DNA of 64,000 bases from Calidifontibacillus erzurumensis (lineage in GTDB: Bacteria > Bacillota > Bacilli > Bacillales > Bacillaceae_J): contig NZ_JABTTE010000008.1 in assembly GCF_013303125.1 (NCBI RefSeq), forward strand, positions 55,561 through 119,560, given 5' to 3'. Of the stretch, positions 1 through 8,514 are shown in pieces. The number at the start of each line of letters is the position of its first letter. Position 1 is the first letter of the stretch. The notes below the pieces were generated by a model. It had not been told where the DNA came from, did not search any database, and worked only from the letters and a program-made list of their open reading frames with translations. The translations under genes and the position numbers were made by a program.

Positions 1-366
1 ACTGAAAATAGCGCAATAACTCGTTGGTACACCGTATGCATCTTTAATGGTGGCAATCGTCGTCCTTTGGTAATAAAGCTCTCCATTTTTTCGACGGTTA
101 ATAAATTCGCCTTGCCACTCTCCCTTTTGCTCAAGTGATTTCCATATTGCTTGATAGAACGAGAGTGGATGTTTTCCTGATTTTAAAATTCTAGGATTTT
201 GCCCAACTGCTTCTTGGGCTGAATAACCTGTAATCTTTTCAAATGACCGGTTAACTATTTGGATACATCCATTTAAATCTGTTACAAAAATGCCTTCGAT
301 CGAATATGTAAATACATTAGCTGCTAGTTGTAATTGCTGTTCTAAACTGTGGGGGAGATTAGACAT
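1..366 (-). CDS. PAS-domain signalling protein, N-terminal part only
   Basis: The reading frame starts at an ATG whose first bases overlap the stop of the upstream STAS gene and runs off the left edge of the window. The roughly 122 visible residues form one PAS domain, with GIFVTDLNG near residue 25, then ITGYSAQEAVGQNP and a WQGEF..RRKNGE stretch typical of PAS_9/PAS_3 folds. The output domain is not visible. Behind an RsbW-like ATPase and STAS genes, a PP2C phosphatase (RsbU-like) or a GGDEF domain is plausible, but this is inference. The 8-nt overlap suggests translational coupling; I see no independent ribosome site. Confidence 0.75.
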   Translation of the reverse strand, partial: MSNLPHSLEQQLQLAANVFTYSIEGIFVTDLNGCIQIVNRSFEKITGYSAQEAVGQNPRILKSGKHPLSFYQAIWKSLEQKGEWQGEFINRRKNGELYYQRTTIATIKDAYGVPTSYCAIFS

Positions 367-703
367 GTACATCACACTGATAATATTGTAAGCCCGCTTC
401 TTTTGAATCAAATATTTTCATAATAGAACCAAACTTTACAATATGGAATATTTCTTGCACAGATTGTTCGGTTGTGACAATCACTAATTCCTTCTTATTT
501 CTCAAAGCCGTAAGGACTCCATCAGCGATCACGCCAAGCGCTCCGCTATTGAGATATTGGACGCCTTGTAAATTCAAGAGCAATTTAGAATAATTGGAGC
601 TGAGCAATTCTGCCACTGCCACCCGAAAATGAGCTAAATTTTTTATCGTTATATCATCAACCCACGTTAAGACGTCTACTTGTTGATCAACTGTTTTTAA
701 CAT
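359..703 (-). CDS. STAS-domain anti-sigma-factor antagonist-like protein
   Basis: This 114-residue protein is a single STAS domain, the fold of SpoIIAA and RsbV. Such proteins bind an anti-sigma kinase when unphosphorylated and are released by phosphorylation of a conserved Ser. The motif LNSGALGVIAD places the candidate phospho-Ser at residue 53. It lies directly downstream of the RsbW-like ATPase gene and upstream of a PAS protein, which fits a partner-switching module. Its paralogue in the same operon (1269-1622) has Glu at the equivalent place. The target (sigma factor, diguanylate cyclase or another) cannot be read from the window. Confidence 0.8.
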   Translation of the reverse strand: MLKTVDQQVDVLTWVDDITIKNLAHFRVAVAELLSSNYSKLLLNLQGVQYLNSGALGVIADGVLTALRNKKELVIVTTEQSVQEIFHIVKFGSIMKIFDSKEAGLQYYQCDVHV

Positions 704-722
704 GAAAGCTCCTCCCTTCCCG

Positions 723-1133
723 CTACAATGGTGGGCTTACATCTTTTTGCATAACCGTCTCAATGTATCCGCCCATTTCATTCACTTCAACATAATCCAT
801 TAAACTAGTAATCAATTGTAAACCTCTGCCTCTTTGTCCGAAATTCACTTTATTTTCCTTCGTAATCTTATATTTTTTTCCTTTATGTTTAATAAAAATT
901 GTTAATGATTCTCGAATATGCGGATCCCACTTAATCAAAAATCCAGCTTGGCCAGAATGGCTGCAATATTCATAAGCATTTGTACAAGCTTCTTCTGTCA
1001 CTAATTTTAAAAACAAAACACCATTATCCGGAAAACCAATCTCTTGAGCCACTTCCGTTGTAATGTCCATTGCCCGTAAAATATCATCTTCATCTTTTAC
1101 TAGCAAGTATCGCTTCCCGTCTTGGATTTTCAT
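723..1133 (-). CDS. RsbW/SpoIIAB-like ATPase (anti-sigma type kinase)
   Basis: A 136-residue GHKL ATPase of the serine kinase/anti-sigma type. The N-box is TEEACTNAYEY (about residues 46-56) and the second glycine box is GQRGRGLQLI (99-108). The first glycine box, normally DxGxG, reads HKGKK near residues 83-87, so the ATP-contacting Asp is missing. It may bind its partner without strong kinase activity. It sits between two STAS genes in one operon, 19 bp upstream of the second, as expected for a partner-switching module. Starts at ATG 1133. Confidence 0.78.
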   Translation of the reverse strand: MKIQDGKRYLLVKDEDDILRAMDITTEVAQEIGFPDNGVLFLKLVTEEACTNAYEYCSHSGQAGFLIKWDPHIRESLTIFIKHKGKKYKITKENKVNFGQRGRGLQLITSLMDYVEVNEMGGYIETVMQKDVSPPL

Positions 1134-1268
1134 TGATCAACTCTCCCGACCGAGTTTATTATTTACTTGCTATTATGTATATTTTTTTAGAAGCAGAACA
1201 GAAAAACCTGCTCTACTTCAATAGTTTCACAAAATATACATACCTTTTAAAATTCAATTCTTTTAAAT

Positions 1269-1622
1269 TTATCCATTTGCTACTTTCTTTTTCGAAGGAC
1301 GAAAAATATTTTTTTGAAAGTAATGCAACGCTTGTTGTCTATTTGAAAACACTTTTACTAAAGAATAGAAGCTGACAATTTCAAAAATAGTCTTTAAAGT
1401 TTTTTGATTATTTATAATAACGATTTCCTTTTTCATCTTCATTGCTTCTTTAACTGCATTTGCGATAATTCCTAAAGCCAATTCGTTCATATAAGCAACT
1501 TTTTCAAGATCTAAAATAAGTCCGGTCTTTTTTGACAAAAGTATTTGATCAATGCAACGCTTAAACTTGTCAATATTTTTTAATGATATATTTTCATCCC
1601 AGACAAGTGTTTGAATCGACAA
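1269..1622 (-). CDS. STAS-domain protein with Glu at the phospho-Ser position
   Basis: First gene of the four-gene module; 117 residues, one STAS domain. It aligns with the 359-703 product through VAYMNELALGIIANAV, where the usual Ser is Glu47, a natural phosphomimic. The start is a TTG at 1622 preceded by AGAAGGGAG at 9-nt spacing, better than any downstream start. The C-terminus is basic (RPSKKK). A protein locked in a phosphorylated-like state would be expected not to bind the kinase, so it may act as a constitutive partner for something else; this is inference. Confidence 0.75.
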   Translation of the reverse strand: MSIQTLVWDENISLKNIDKFKRCIDQILLSKKTGLILDLEKVAYMNELALGIIANAVKEAMKMKKEIVIINNQKTLKTIFEIVSFYSLVKVFSNRQQALHYFQKNIFRPSKKKVANG

Positions 1623-1824
1623 TGGAATTACTCCCTTCTCTTATGACTTCGTACTATACTAATTATTCATACAAAACAATGGGCTGAACACCCCTATTTC
1701 ATCGTATTATTTAGACAATAAAGAACAGTAATTTTTCCTAGGAGAAAAATTTTTGAAAAAAAGGTCAGTTTCCATCGAAAAAATGCTATTAGAGGCCAGA
1801 GAACTCCACTTTGAATAAAATTAC

Positions 1825-1854
1825 TTGTCAACTTAGGGAAAATTAATATATAGT
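1825..1854 (+). promoter_or_regulatory. Candidate sigma-A promoter of the rib operon
   Basis: TTGTCA at 1825-1830, then overlapping -10 candidates TATATA (16-bp spacer) and TATAGT (18-bp spacer) ending at 1854. It lies about 30 bp upstream of the FMN riboswitch, a sensible place for the rib leader start. Read from sequence only. Confidence 0.5.
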
Positions 1855-1880
1855 AAAAGAAATTAAATATTTTTTATTTT

Positions 1881-2005
1881 TCTTCGGGGTCGGGTGGAAG
1901 TCCCAATCGGCGGTGATGTAGGTAATCTAATAAGCCCGCGAGCCTTTATGGCAGGAGCTGGTGAGAATCCAGCGCCGACAGTGAAAGTCTGGATGGGAGA
2001 AGAAA
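1881..2005 (+). promoter_or_regulatory. FMN riboswitch (RFN element)
   Basis: The conserved RFN blocks are present in order: TTCGGGGTCGGGTG, AATCGGCGGTGATGTAGG, AGCCCGCGAGC, GCAGGAGCTGGTGAGAATCC, CGCCGACAGTGAAAGTC and TGGATGGGAGAAG. The closing helix pairs TCTTC with GAAGA. This aptamer binds FMN and switches off riboflavin biosynthesis and transport genes. It precedes ribD by about 310 bp and presumably controls the whole rib operon through the downstream terminators. Confidence 0.96.
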
Positions 2006-2022
2006 AATGAGCTGACAAAAGA

Positions 2023-2088
2023 TGAGCATCGTTCTATGCTCAAATCGTCTATTGTTTTGTAATGGAAAATTACACCAAATAGACGATT
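2023..2088 (+). terminator. Leader hairpins after the FMN aptamer
   Basis: A short hairpin (TGAGCAT at 2023-2029 with ATGCTCA at 2036-2042) is followed by an 11-bp stem (AATCGTCTATT at 2043-2053 with AATAGACGATT at 2078-2088) with an inner GTAAT/ATTAC stem. The downstream U-tract is weak (GTTTCAG), so this may be the antiterminator/terminator switching part rather than a strong terminator. Confidence 0.5.
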
Positions 2089-2227
2089 GTTTCAGACACT
2101 ACTCGTATGTATATGAGCAAACTCTTGTAATCAGATAAGTTTTAGGCTCTTCATACACCAATAAGTTTTCTCTTGACTTTACATTTTATTTGTCAGACTT
2201 CAATTCTTTCATTATATATTTGATAAT

Positions 2228-2257
2228 AAAAACCCCGTAGGCAAACGGGGTTTTTTT
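2228..2257 (+). terminator. Strong intrinsic terminator before ribD
   Basis: AAAAACCCCGT (2228-2238) pairs with ACGGGGTTTTT (2245-2255) around a 6-nt loop, followed by more T. It is the only classical terminator between the FMN aptamer and ribD and lies about 220 nt beyond the aptamer. Either it is the regulated terminator of the leader or it marks the end of a stable leader RNA. Confidence 0.85.
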
Positions 2258-2313
2258 ATTTATCAAATTCATCTCCTTTTCCCCGAAAAGCTCTTACAAC
2301 AGGGCGATACAAC

Positions 2314-3423
2314 ATGAAATGGGTGATGGAAATGACAGACGAAAAGTACATGAAACTAGCCATTGAACTAGCAGCAAACACGAAAGGTCAAACAAGTCCC
2401 AACCCTCTTGTCGGAGCCGTCGTTGTGAAAGACAATCAAATTGTTGGCATCGGTGCTCACCTAAAGGCTGGTCAGGCCCATGCTGAAGTCCATGCAATCA
2501 ACATGGCTGGGGAAAAAGCCAAAGGGGCAACCGTTTATGTAACTCTTGAGCCTTGCAGTCATTTTGGAAAAACACCACCATGTGCCGACCTTTTGATTAA
2601 AAGTGGTGTGAAGCGGGTGGTCATTGCGTCGACCGACCCGAATCCGCTTGTCGCAGGAAAAGGGATTGCCAAACTGAAGGAAGCTGGAATTGATGTAGAA
2701 GTTGGCCTTTTACAAAAAGAAGCGGACGAGCTAAACGAAGTATTCTTTCATTATATGTCGACCGGATTGCCTTATGTAACAATAAAGACAGCAACAAGCC
2801 TTGATGGAAAAATCGCCACCGCGACTTTGGAAAGCAAATGGATTACGAGCCAAGAAGCAAGGTTGGATGCACATACTTATCGGCATCAGCATGACGCCAT
2901 ATTAGTTGGTGTAAATACTATTTTGAAAGATGACCCAGAGCTTACAACAAGATTGCCGCAGGGCGGGAAAAATCCAATCCGGATCATTCTTGATACATCT
3001 TTAAGAACACCGCTTTCTGCAAATGTAGTCAATGACAAAGCCGCCCCAACTTGGATTGTTGTCGGGTGCAATGCAGAACGAGAAAAAGTGGCAGCAATGG
3101 AAGAAAAACAAGTGGAAATTATTCAAATGCCAACGGAAAAGATCGATATTCCTACTTTACTCAAAATTCTTGCAGAAAAAGGAATTACTTCTTTATTCGT
3201 GGAAGGCGGTGCTCAAGTCAACGGCAGCTTTATAAAAGCAAAAGCTGTTCAGCAAGTTATCACATATATCGCTCCAAAAATTATAGGTGGCGAAAGCGCC
3301 CCAACCTCGTTCGGTGGCGAAGGCATCGAAAAATTAAGCGAAGCGTTGGAGCTGGAAATAAAGTCGGTCGAAAAAATCGGCCCGGATCTTAAAATTGTTG
3401 CAAAAAGAAAGAGCACCCAATAG
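2314..3423 (+). CDS. ribD: Bifunctional diaminohydroxyphosphoribosylaminopyrimidine deaminase / 5-amino-6-(5-phosphoribosylamino)uracil reductase
   Basis: Catalyses the second and third steps from GTP to riboflavin. The N-terminal deaminase domain shows the zinc site HAEVHA (His56-Glu58) and PCSHFGKTPPC (Cys81, Cys90). The C-terminal reductase domain (from about residue 150) has YVTIKTATSLDGKIA, FVEGGAQVNGSF and APKIIGG. Length matches B. subtilis RibD when the start is the ATG at 2332 (MTDEKYMKL), which is the likelier one. The ATG at 2314 has no clear ribosome site and adds six residues. First gene of the operon under FMN riboswitch control. Confidence 0.95.
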   Translation: MKWVMEMTDEKYMKLAIELAANTKGQTSPNPLVGAVVVKDNQIVGIGAHLKAGQAHAEVHAINMAGEKAKGATVYVTLEPCSHFGKTPPCADLLIKSGVKRVVIASTDPNPLVAGKGIAKLKEAGIDVEVGLLQKEADELNEVFFHYMSTGLPYVTIKTATSLDGKIATATLESKWITSQEARLDAHTYRHQHDAILVGVNTILKDDPELTTRLPQGGKNPIRIILDTSLRTPLSANVVNDKAAPTWIVVGCNAEREKVAAMEEKQVEIIQMPTEKIDIPTLLKILAEKGITSLFVEGGAQVNGSFIKAKAVQQVITYIAPKIIGGESAPTSFGGEGIEKLSEALELEIKSVEKIGPDLKIVAKRKSTQ

Positions 3424-3438
3424 GAGGAATGGGTACAA

Positions 3439-4092
3439 ATGTTTACTGGAATTGTTGAAGAAAAAGGAACGATTCAATCGATCAACAAAGGAAAAGATGC
3501 CATTCAAATGTCCATCCACGCATCAAAAATATTGGAAGATGTCCATATCGGAGACAGTATTGCCGTTAACGGTGTTTGTTTAACCGTTACTACTTTTGAC
3601 AAAGAATCGTTTTCGGTTGATGTAATGCCAGAAACAGTGAAAGCGACATCTTTACGCGACTTAAAAGTCGGATCGAAAGTCAATCTCGAACGGGCAATGG
3701 CAGCAAACGGACGGTTTGGAGGACACTTTGTTACCGGCCACGTCGATGGCGTTGGCAAAATCGTGAAAAAAAAGCCAGTTGCTAATGCCGTGTATTATGA
3801 AATCGAAGTAAGCAAAGATTTATTGCATTACATGCTTTTAAAAGGTTCCGTAACCGTTGACGGCACAAGTTTAACCATTTTCGGATTAAGCGAGACATCC
3901 TTTACAATTTCGCTCATCCCACACACATTATCGGAAACAATTCTTGGCGAGAAAGGACCAGGAGATATCGTTAATATTGAGTGCGATATTTTAGGAAAAT
4001 ATATAGAAAAATTTATAACAAACATGAAAGAAAACACTCGCGGAAAACAATCCATTACGGAAGCCTTTTTAGAAGAAAACGGATTTAAATAA
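3439..4092 (+). CDS. ribE: Riboflavin synthase, alpha chain
   Basis: This 217-residue protein dismutates two 6,7-dimethyl-8-ribityllumazine molecules to riboflavin. It begins with the family-typical MFTGIVEE and contains two lumazine-binding barrel repeats, seen as [12 protein letters not shown] with [10 protein letters not shown] in the first half and [13 protein letters not shown] with [11 protein letters not shown] in the second. [10 protein letters not shown] joins the halves. The ribosome site TAGGAGGAAT lies in the 15-bp gap after ribD. It works with the RibH capsid encoded two genes downstream. Confidence 0.96.
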   Translation: MFTGIVEEKGTIQSINKGKDAIQMSIHASKILEDVHIGDSIAVNGVCLTVTTFDKESFSVDVMPETVKATSLRDLKVGSKVNLERAMAANGRFGGHFVTGHVDGVGKIVKKKPVANAVYYEIEVSKDLLHYMLLKGSVTVDGTSLTIFGLSETSFTISLIPHTLSETILGEKGPGDIVNIECDILGKYIEKFITNMKENTRGKQSITEAFLEENGFK

Positions 4093-4111
4093 TATTTGGA
4101 GGCGGATATAT

Positions 4112-5305
4112 ATGTTCGACACAATCGAAGAAGCCCTTCATGAACTAAAACAAGGTAACATCGTTATCGTCTGTGATGATGAAGACAGGGAAAATGAAGG
4201 AGATTTTGTAGCATTAGCTTCAAAAACAACACCGGATGTTATTAACTTTATGATTACCCATGGACGCGGTCTCGTTTGCATGCCTATTACAGAAGAAATT
4301 GCTCAAAACCTTGATTTAGTACCTATGGTTAATCACAATACAGATCCACACGGAACAGCTTTTACAATCAGCGTTGACCACAAAACATCAACAACAGGTA
4401 TTAGCGCTTATGAGAGAGCAAAAACAGTCCAGGAAATTATTAATCCAGAGTCTAAAGCAGCTGACTTTAAACGACCAGGCCATATTTTTCCACTAATCGC
4501 TAAAGAAGGAGGAGTCTTGCGTAGAGCCGGACATACCGAAGCAGCTGTCGATTTGGCCAAACTTTGCGGAGAAGTTCCTGCAGGTGTCATATGCGAAATT
4601 ATTAAAGAAGACGGAACAATGGCACGAGTGCCTGATTTGCGAAAAATTGCTGATGAATTTAATTTAAAAATGATCACCATTAAAGATTTAATCCAATATC
4701 GGAACCGAAATGAAAAGTTAGTAACACGTGAAATTGAAGTTAAACTGCCAACTGAATTTGGTGAATTTAAAGCCGTTGGCTATTCCAATATTATTGACTC
4801 AAAAGAGCATATCGCTCTTGTGAAAGGAGAAATTAACGGCGATGAACCTGTACTCGTCCGCGTTCATTCGGAATGCTTAACAGGTGATGTATTCGGTTCT
4901 TGCCGCTGCGATTGTGGTCCACAGCTCCATGCTGCTTTAGCTCAAATTGAAAAAGAAGGAAAAGGTATTCTTTTGTACATGCGCCAAGAAGGACGCGGCA
5001 TCGGTCTATTAAACAAATTGCGTGCCTATAAATTGCAAGAAGAAGGCTATGATACTGTTGAAGCCAACGAAAAACTTGGCTTTGCCCCAGACCTTCGCGA
5101 CTACGGTATCGGCGCACAAATATTAAAAGATTTAGGTGTTAAAAAAATGCGGCTTCTCACAAATAATCCGCGTAAAATTGCTGGTTTAGAAGGGTACGAG
5201 CTTACGATCGTTGAGCGTGTACCAATACAGATGCCGGCTAAAAAAGAAAATGCCAACTATTTAAAAACAAAATATGAAAAACTGGGACATATGTTAAATC
5301 TTTAA
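4112..5305 (+). CDS. ribBA: Bifunctional 3,4-dihydroxy-2-butanone-4-phosphate synthase / GTP cyclohydrolase II
   Basis: A 397-residue fusion supplying both precursors of riboflavin. The N-terminal DHBP synthase domain has [11 protein letters not shown] (residues 22-32) and [11 protein letters not shown]. The C-terminal GTP cyclohydrolase II domain, from about residue 205, has the zinc site [17 protein letters not shown] and the catalytic region [12 protein letters not shown]. Both active sites look intact. Called ribA in B. subtilis. Preceded by TTGGAGGCGG. Confidence 0.96.
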   Translation: MFDTIEEALHELKQGNIVIVCDDEDRENEGDFVALASKTTPDVINFMITHGRGLVCMPITEEIAQNLDLVPMVNHNTDPHGTAFTISVDHKTSTTGISAYERAKTVQEIINPESKAADFKRPGHIFPLIAKEGGVLRRAGHTEAAVDLAKLCGEVPAGVICEIIKEDGTMARVPDLRKIADEFNLKMITIKDLIQYRNRNEKLVTREIEVKLPTEFGEFKAVGYSNIIDSKEHIALVKGEINGDEPVLVRVHSECLTGDVFGSCRCDCGPQLHAALAQIEKEGKGILLYMRQEGRGIGLLNKLRAYKLQEEGYDTVEANEKLGFAPDLRDYGIGAQILKDLGVKKMRLLTNNPRKIAGLEGYELTIVERVPIQMPAKKENANYLKTKYEKLGHMLNL

Positions 5306-5334
5306 AAATTGTTCACGATGTAGGAGGATTATAT

Positions 5335-5802
5335 ATGGGAAAAATATTTGAAGGACGTTTAGTAGGAACTGGACTTAAAATCGGGATTGTTGTTTCCCGT
5401 TTTAACGAATTTATTACAGGAAAATTGCTCAGCGGTGCTCAAGATGCCCTCTACAGACATGGTGTAGACGAAGAAAACATTGACGTTGCATGGGTGCCAG
5501 GAGCATTTGAGCTTCCACTTGTTGCAAAAAGGATGGCGGACAGCGGCAATTATGATGCTGTGATCGCTCTAGGGACAGTTATCCGCGGTGCAACAACCCA
5601 TTATGATTATGTTTGCAATGAAGCGGCAAAAGGAATTGCCCAAGCTAGCATGACAACAGGCATTCCTGTCATTTTCGGTGTAGTTACAACCGAAACAATT
5701 GAACAAGCCATCGAACGCGCAGGAACGAAAGCAGGCAATAAAGGTTGGGATGCTGCTATTAGCGCAATTGAAATGGCTAACTTAATGAAGCAATTTGAAT
5801 AG
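5335..5802 (+). CDS. ribH: 6,7-dimethyl-8-ribityllumazine synthase
   Basis: Condenses the two branch products to the lumazine and forms the icosahedral shell that encloses riboflavin synthase in bacilli. 155 residues with [43 protein letters not shown] and [16 protein letters not shown], all family landmarks, including the active-site His in GATTHYDYV. Preceded by TAGGAGGAT. Last gene of the operon, with a terminator immediately after. Confidence 0.97.
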   Translation: MGKIFEGRLVGTGLKIGIVVSRFNEFITGKLLSGAQDALYRHGVDEENIDVAWVPGAFELPLVAKRMADSGNYDAVIALGTVIRGATTHYDYVCNEAAKGIAQASMTTGIPVIFGVVTTETIEQAIERAGTKAGNKGWDAAISAIEMANLMKQFE

Positions 5803-5811
5803 AAATAACGA

Positions 5812-5845
5812 AGGGGCGTTTCATTGGAACGCCCCTATTATTTTT
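5812..5845 (+). terminator. Terminator of the rib operon
   Basis: AGGGGCGTT (5812-5820) pairs perfectly with AACGCCCCT (5828-5836), then ATTATTTTTTT. It lies 10 bp after the ribH stop. Confidence 0.9.
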
Positions 5846-5870
5846 TTGAAAATCCAATATAGAAAATCGT

Positions 5871-6272
5871 TTAACTTTCGCGGATCGCATTCGCTTGCAA
5901 TTCAATACCGCCGCGAGCTGTTTGATAAACTGTCACAGAAACCCGTTTTGGATTAATTGCATAAACAATATCATCAGCAATATTGGCAGCTAATGATTCG
6001 CAATAAGCACCGTGGTCACGGTAAGACCATAAATAAAATTTCAGTGATTTCGATTCAATGCACTTTTCATTAGGAATATAAGTAATTTCAACACGGCCGA
6101 AATCAGGTTGTCCTGTTTTTGGACAAACGGCTGTAAACTCCAACGCCTTAAATGTAATTTCTTGAACATTTGGGGCTGGGAAAGCTTCATTTTTTAAAAC
6201 TTCACGAGCTTCATCAACACTTTTTGGCCTCGGCATCGGACCGGACCGTGGCAAATAATAATTTTCACCCAT
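5871..6272 (-). CDS. queF: NADPH-dependent 7-cyano-7-deazaguanine reductase
   Basis: Reduces preQ0 to preQ1 in queuosine biosynthesis. The catalytic Cys is in TAVCPKTGQPDFG and the QueF signature is CIESKSLKFYLWSYRDHG; the C-terminus has TARGGIELQA. At 133 residues it is a short type I enzyme, with a proline-rich N-terminus unlike B. subtilis QueF. It appears to be transcribed alone. I looked for a preQ1 riboswitch upstream and did not recognise one. Confidence 0.93.
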   Translation of the reverse strand: MGENYYLPRSGPMPRPKSVDEAREVLKNEAFPAPNVQEITFKALEFTAVCPKTGQPDFGRVEITYIPNEKCIESKSLKFYLWSYRDHGAYCESLAANIADDIVYAINPKRVSVTVYQTARGGIELQANAIRES

Positions 6273-6560
6273 TTATATCTTCACTCCTTTATGATTAAGC
6301 GGTTTTAATAAAAAATAGACAACTTATTATTATATCACAATCAACAATTTATTTCTTTAGCAAGGTCCAAGCAGCCTACCTGTACACATGCCTAGCATAA
6401 TTGGAAAAAAGGATAATAACAAAAGATCACTGCAACTTCGAAAAAAGATCACTGCAACTTCGAAAGAGACACCATTTTCAGCATAAGTTTAATACACCTA
6501 TTTTAAACTGTGCTATTTAAAATGTATAGGATTTTTCAAAAGCTGCTTTTAGCCATAAAA
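6273..6560 (+). other. Intergenic region with a 22-bp tandem duplication
   Basis: AT-rich spacer between queF and the thioesterase terminator. Two exact copies of a 22-bp unit (6421-6442 and 6443-6464, containing AGATCACTGCAACTTCG) lie in tandem. A TATAAT-like -10 for queF is visible at 6329-6334 on the minus strand without a clear -35. No gene seen. Confidence 0.5.
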
Positions 6561-6606
6561 AATGCCCCTCCAATTGTTAGAACATGTTTAACAATTGGGA
6601 GGCATT
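6561..6606 (-). terminator. Long-stem terminator
   Basis: An 18-bp stem with one extra C: AATGCCCCTCCAATTGTTA (6561-6579) with TAACAATTGGGAGGCATT (6589-6606). The T-run follows on the minus strand, so it most likely ends the thioesterase transcript. Confidence 0.8.
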
Positions 6607-6696
6607 CTAGTTTTCAAATTGCATTTTCCATCATAAAAAATTGAAATAGAAAATTCGAACAACACTTACAAACCGAAGAACAGTAATGACAGCACT

Positions 6697-7107
6697 TTAG
6701 CTGTTTACCATAACCTTTTCAAGTGCTGCTCGTAATGAAGGAGGAATATTTTCTGCCCGCTGGGTTTGAAAGTTAAAACAAACGATTACAACACTTCCTG
6801 AAGCAATTATTTTTCTAGTTTTAGCCTCTTTTATTGTGTGCTCCAATGTAAAACTTTTAGTACCGATCCGGGAAACCCGGGTAGTAACAGTTAATGTCTG
6901 AAAACTATAGGCTTGAGCGATAAAATCACATTTGGCAGAAGCTACCACAAAACTGATGTCTCCTCGTTTTTCCTTGGAAAAACCAATTTCATTGAAAAAC
7001 TTTGTTCTTGCCTCCTCCAAATAAATAAAATAAGAAATATTACTGACATGACCTGACGCATCTGTCTCACAATACCTCACGTATATATCTATTTCAGGTA
7101 CTTTCAC
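6697..7107 (-). CDS. Acyl-CoA thioesterase, 4HBT/YbgC family
   Basis: A 136-residue hotdog-fold protein with the 4-hydroxybenzoyl-CoA thioesterase signature: YCETDASGHVSNISYFIYLEEAR, where the Asp and the Tyr/Glu pair are the usual catalytic region. Such enzymes hydrolyse acyl-CoA or aryl-CoA thioesters. It follows the Liv/acyl-CoA block on the same strand, 120 bp after the binding-protein gene, and could release CoA from a dead-end intermediate of that pathway. Substrate unknown. Confidence 0.8.
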   Translation of the reverse strand: MKVPEIDIYVRYCETDASGHVSNISYFIYLEEARTKFFNEIGFSKEKRGDISFVVASAKCDFIAQAYSFQTLTVTTRVSRIGTKSFTLEHTIKEAKTRKIIASGSVVIVCFNFQTQRAENIPPSLRAALEKVMVNS

Positions 7108-7228
7108 ACATTTCTAACCTCCTTGTTTTGTTATTAGAACCCATTATTTGAAACTTTAAATACGCTGCCAAATGAAAAATAAGAAATCGGAAATAGAAGA
7201 ACCGATTTCTTATTAATCGATCTACATA

Positions 7229-8455
7229 TTAGTTCACCTTAATCCCTATTATTTCTCCATTCTCAACCGCACCAACGCGAACATTTGTTTTAAAAGCACC
7301 GTTTTCATCGACGCGTGGAATCACATATACCTTTTTCTCTTCTGGAATAGCGTCTAATCCGTCTTGAATATGCTTGCGGATGGCTTCCGCATCTTCAACA
7401 TTTTCAGCCGCTTTCATTGCTTCTACGAGAACATACATCGTCAAATAATGATAACCAGACTCTGAACCTGGATCTTTGCCGTATTTTTTACGATATTTAT
7501 CCACGAATTCAGCTACACCTGGATAGTCTGCATAGATGATTGGCATCGTACCAATAGATCCTTCTAGGAATTCATAGGAACCTGTCAATCGTTGCATTTC
7601 ATCTAACTTAGCCTGATCCATAACGATAAATCCGCCTTTAAATCCTAATTCCCTTGCCTGTTTTGCTACTTTGGCTGTTGGTTCCGAAGGTCCGCCAATG
7701 AATAAGACATCAGGGTTCTTTTTCAAAGCATTTGTTAAAATTGTAAAAAAGTCTGTATCTTTAGCAAAATCAACAGAAGATTCATAGACTACTTCTCCAC
7801 CTTTTTCTTCCCAGAATGGAATTAAAGCTTTTGCCCAATCCTGCCCATATTGAGTTACTGGTGGTATAGCAGCAAGCTTAGTCCCAAATTTCTCCATTGC
7901 ATATGTTGTGAAAGGTTCTAAATACCCGTGATAACTTGGAGGAATACGTATTGTCAACGAATTTCCTTTTTCTGTGACAGAAGGTTCACTCGTATAGGCA
8001 CCAATCAAAAATTTATCTTGTTCATTAAAAACCTGTAGAGCATAGACTCCTCCGCTATGTGGAGTAAAAATAATTGGTGTATGATATTGCTCTACTAATC
8101 GTTTGGCATTCGCTGCCGTTTCATTAGGCAAATATTTATCATCTAGCGCAACTAGATTTAATTTATATGTTTTCCCATTTACCTCGAAACCTTCCTGATT
8201 GATTTCTTCAATGGCTAGCTCCATACCATTTAAAATTTTTTCCCCATAATAAGCTGCTGAACCGCTTAAAGGCCCACTAAATCCAATATTAACAACATTT
8301 TCTCCCAAATCAGCACTATTTTCCGTTTCAGTTTTCCCTTCTGATGTCGATGGTTGTGATGTACTGTCCAAACAAGCTGTTAAGGTTAATAGAATACCTG
8401 CTAAAAGACAAAATAATACCCCTAATTTTTGAATCTTCATAGACATACCCCCCAT
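7229..8455 (-). CDS. ABC transporter substrate-binding lipoprotein, LivK-like
   Basis: Periplasmic-binding-protein type 1 (Leu/Ile/Val-BP family), about 400 residues. The N-terminus is a lipoprotein signal with the lipobox LTAC, followed by a Ser/Thr/Glu-rich linker. VNIGFSGPLSGSAAYYGEKILNGMELAIEEIN is the family start. The GGGGGT ribosome site makes ATG 8446 or 8440 likelier starts than 8455. With LivF, LivG, LivM and LivH encoded upstream it completes a Liv-type importer. In this family substrates range from branched-chain amino acids to aromatic or alicyclic acids; the neighbouring CoA genes favour an organic acid. Confidence 0.88.
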   Translation of the reverse strand: MGGMSMKIQKLGVLFCLLAGILLTLTACLDSTSQPSTSEGKTETENSADLGENVVNIGFSGPLSGSAAYYGEKILNGMELAIEEINQEGFEVNGKTYKLNLVALDDKYLPNETAANAKRLVEQYHTPIIFTPHSGGVYALQVFNEQDKFLIGAYTSEPSVTEKGNSLTIRIPPSYHGYLEPFTTYAMEKFGTKLAAIPPVTQYGQDWAKALIPFWEEKGGEVVYESSVDFAKDTDFFTILTNALKKNPDVLFIGGPSEPTAKVAKQARELGFKGGFIVMDQAKLDEMQRLTGSYEFLEGSIGTMPIIYADYPGVAEFVDKYRKKYGKDPGSESGYHYLTMYVLVEAMKAAENVEDAEAIRKHIQDGLDAIPEEKKVYVIPRVDENGAFKTNVRVGAVENGEIIGIKVN

Positions 8456-8514
8456 TCAATAAAATATTAAAATTACGAATATTCAGATATTATTTGATAA
8501 AACTGTTTACTCTT

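Noticed and set aside
1070..1375. Plus-strand frame antisense to the kinase/STAS genes
   Set aside because: Antisense to two well-supported genes and rich in Phe/Leu/Tyr from AT-rich DNA.
6273..6360. preQ1 riboswitch upstream of queF
   Set aside because: No matching aptamer core (conserved C-rich loop and A-rich tail) was visible in the short leader.
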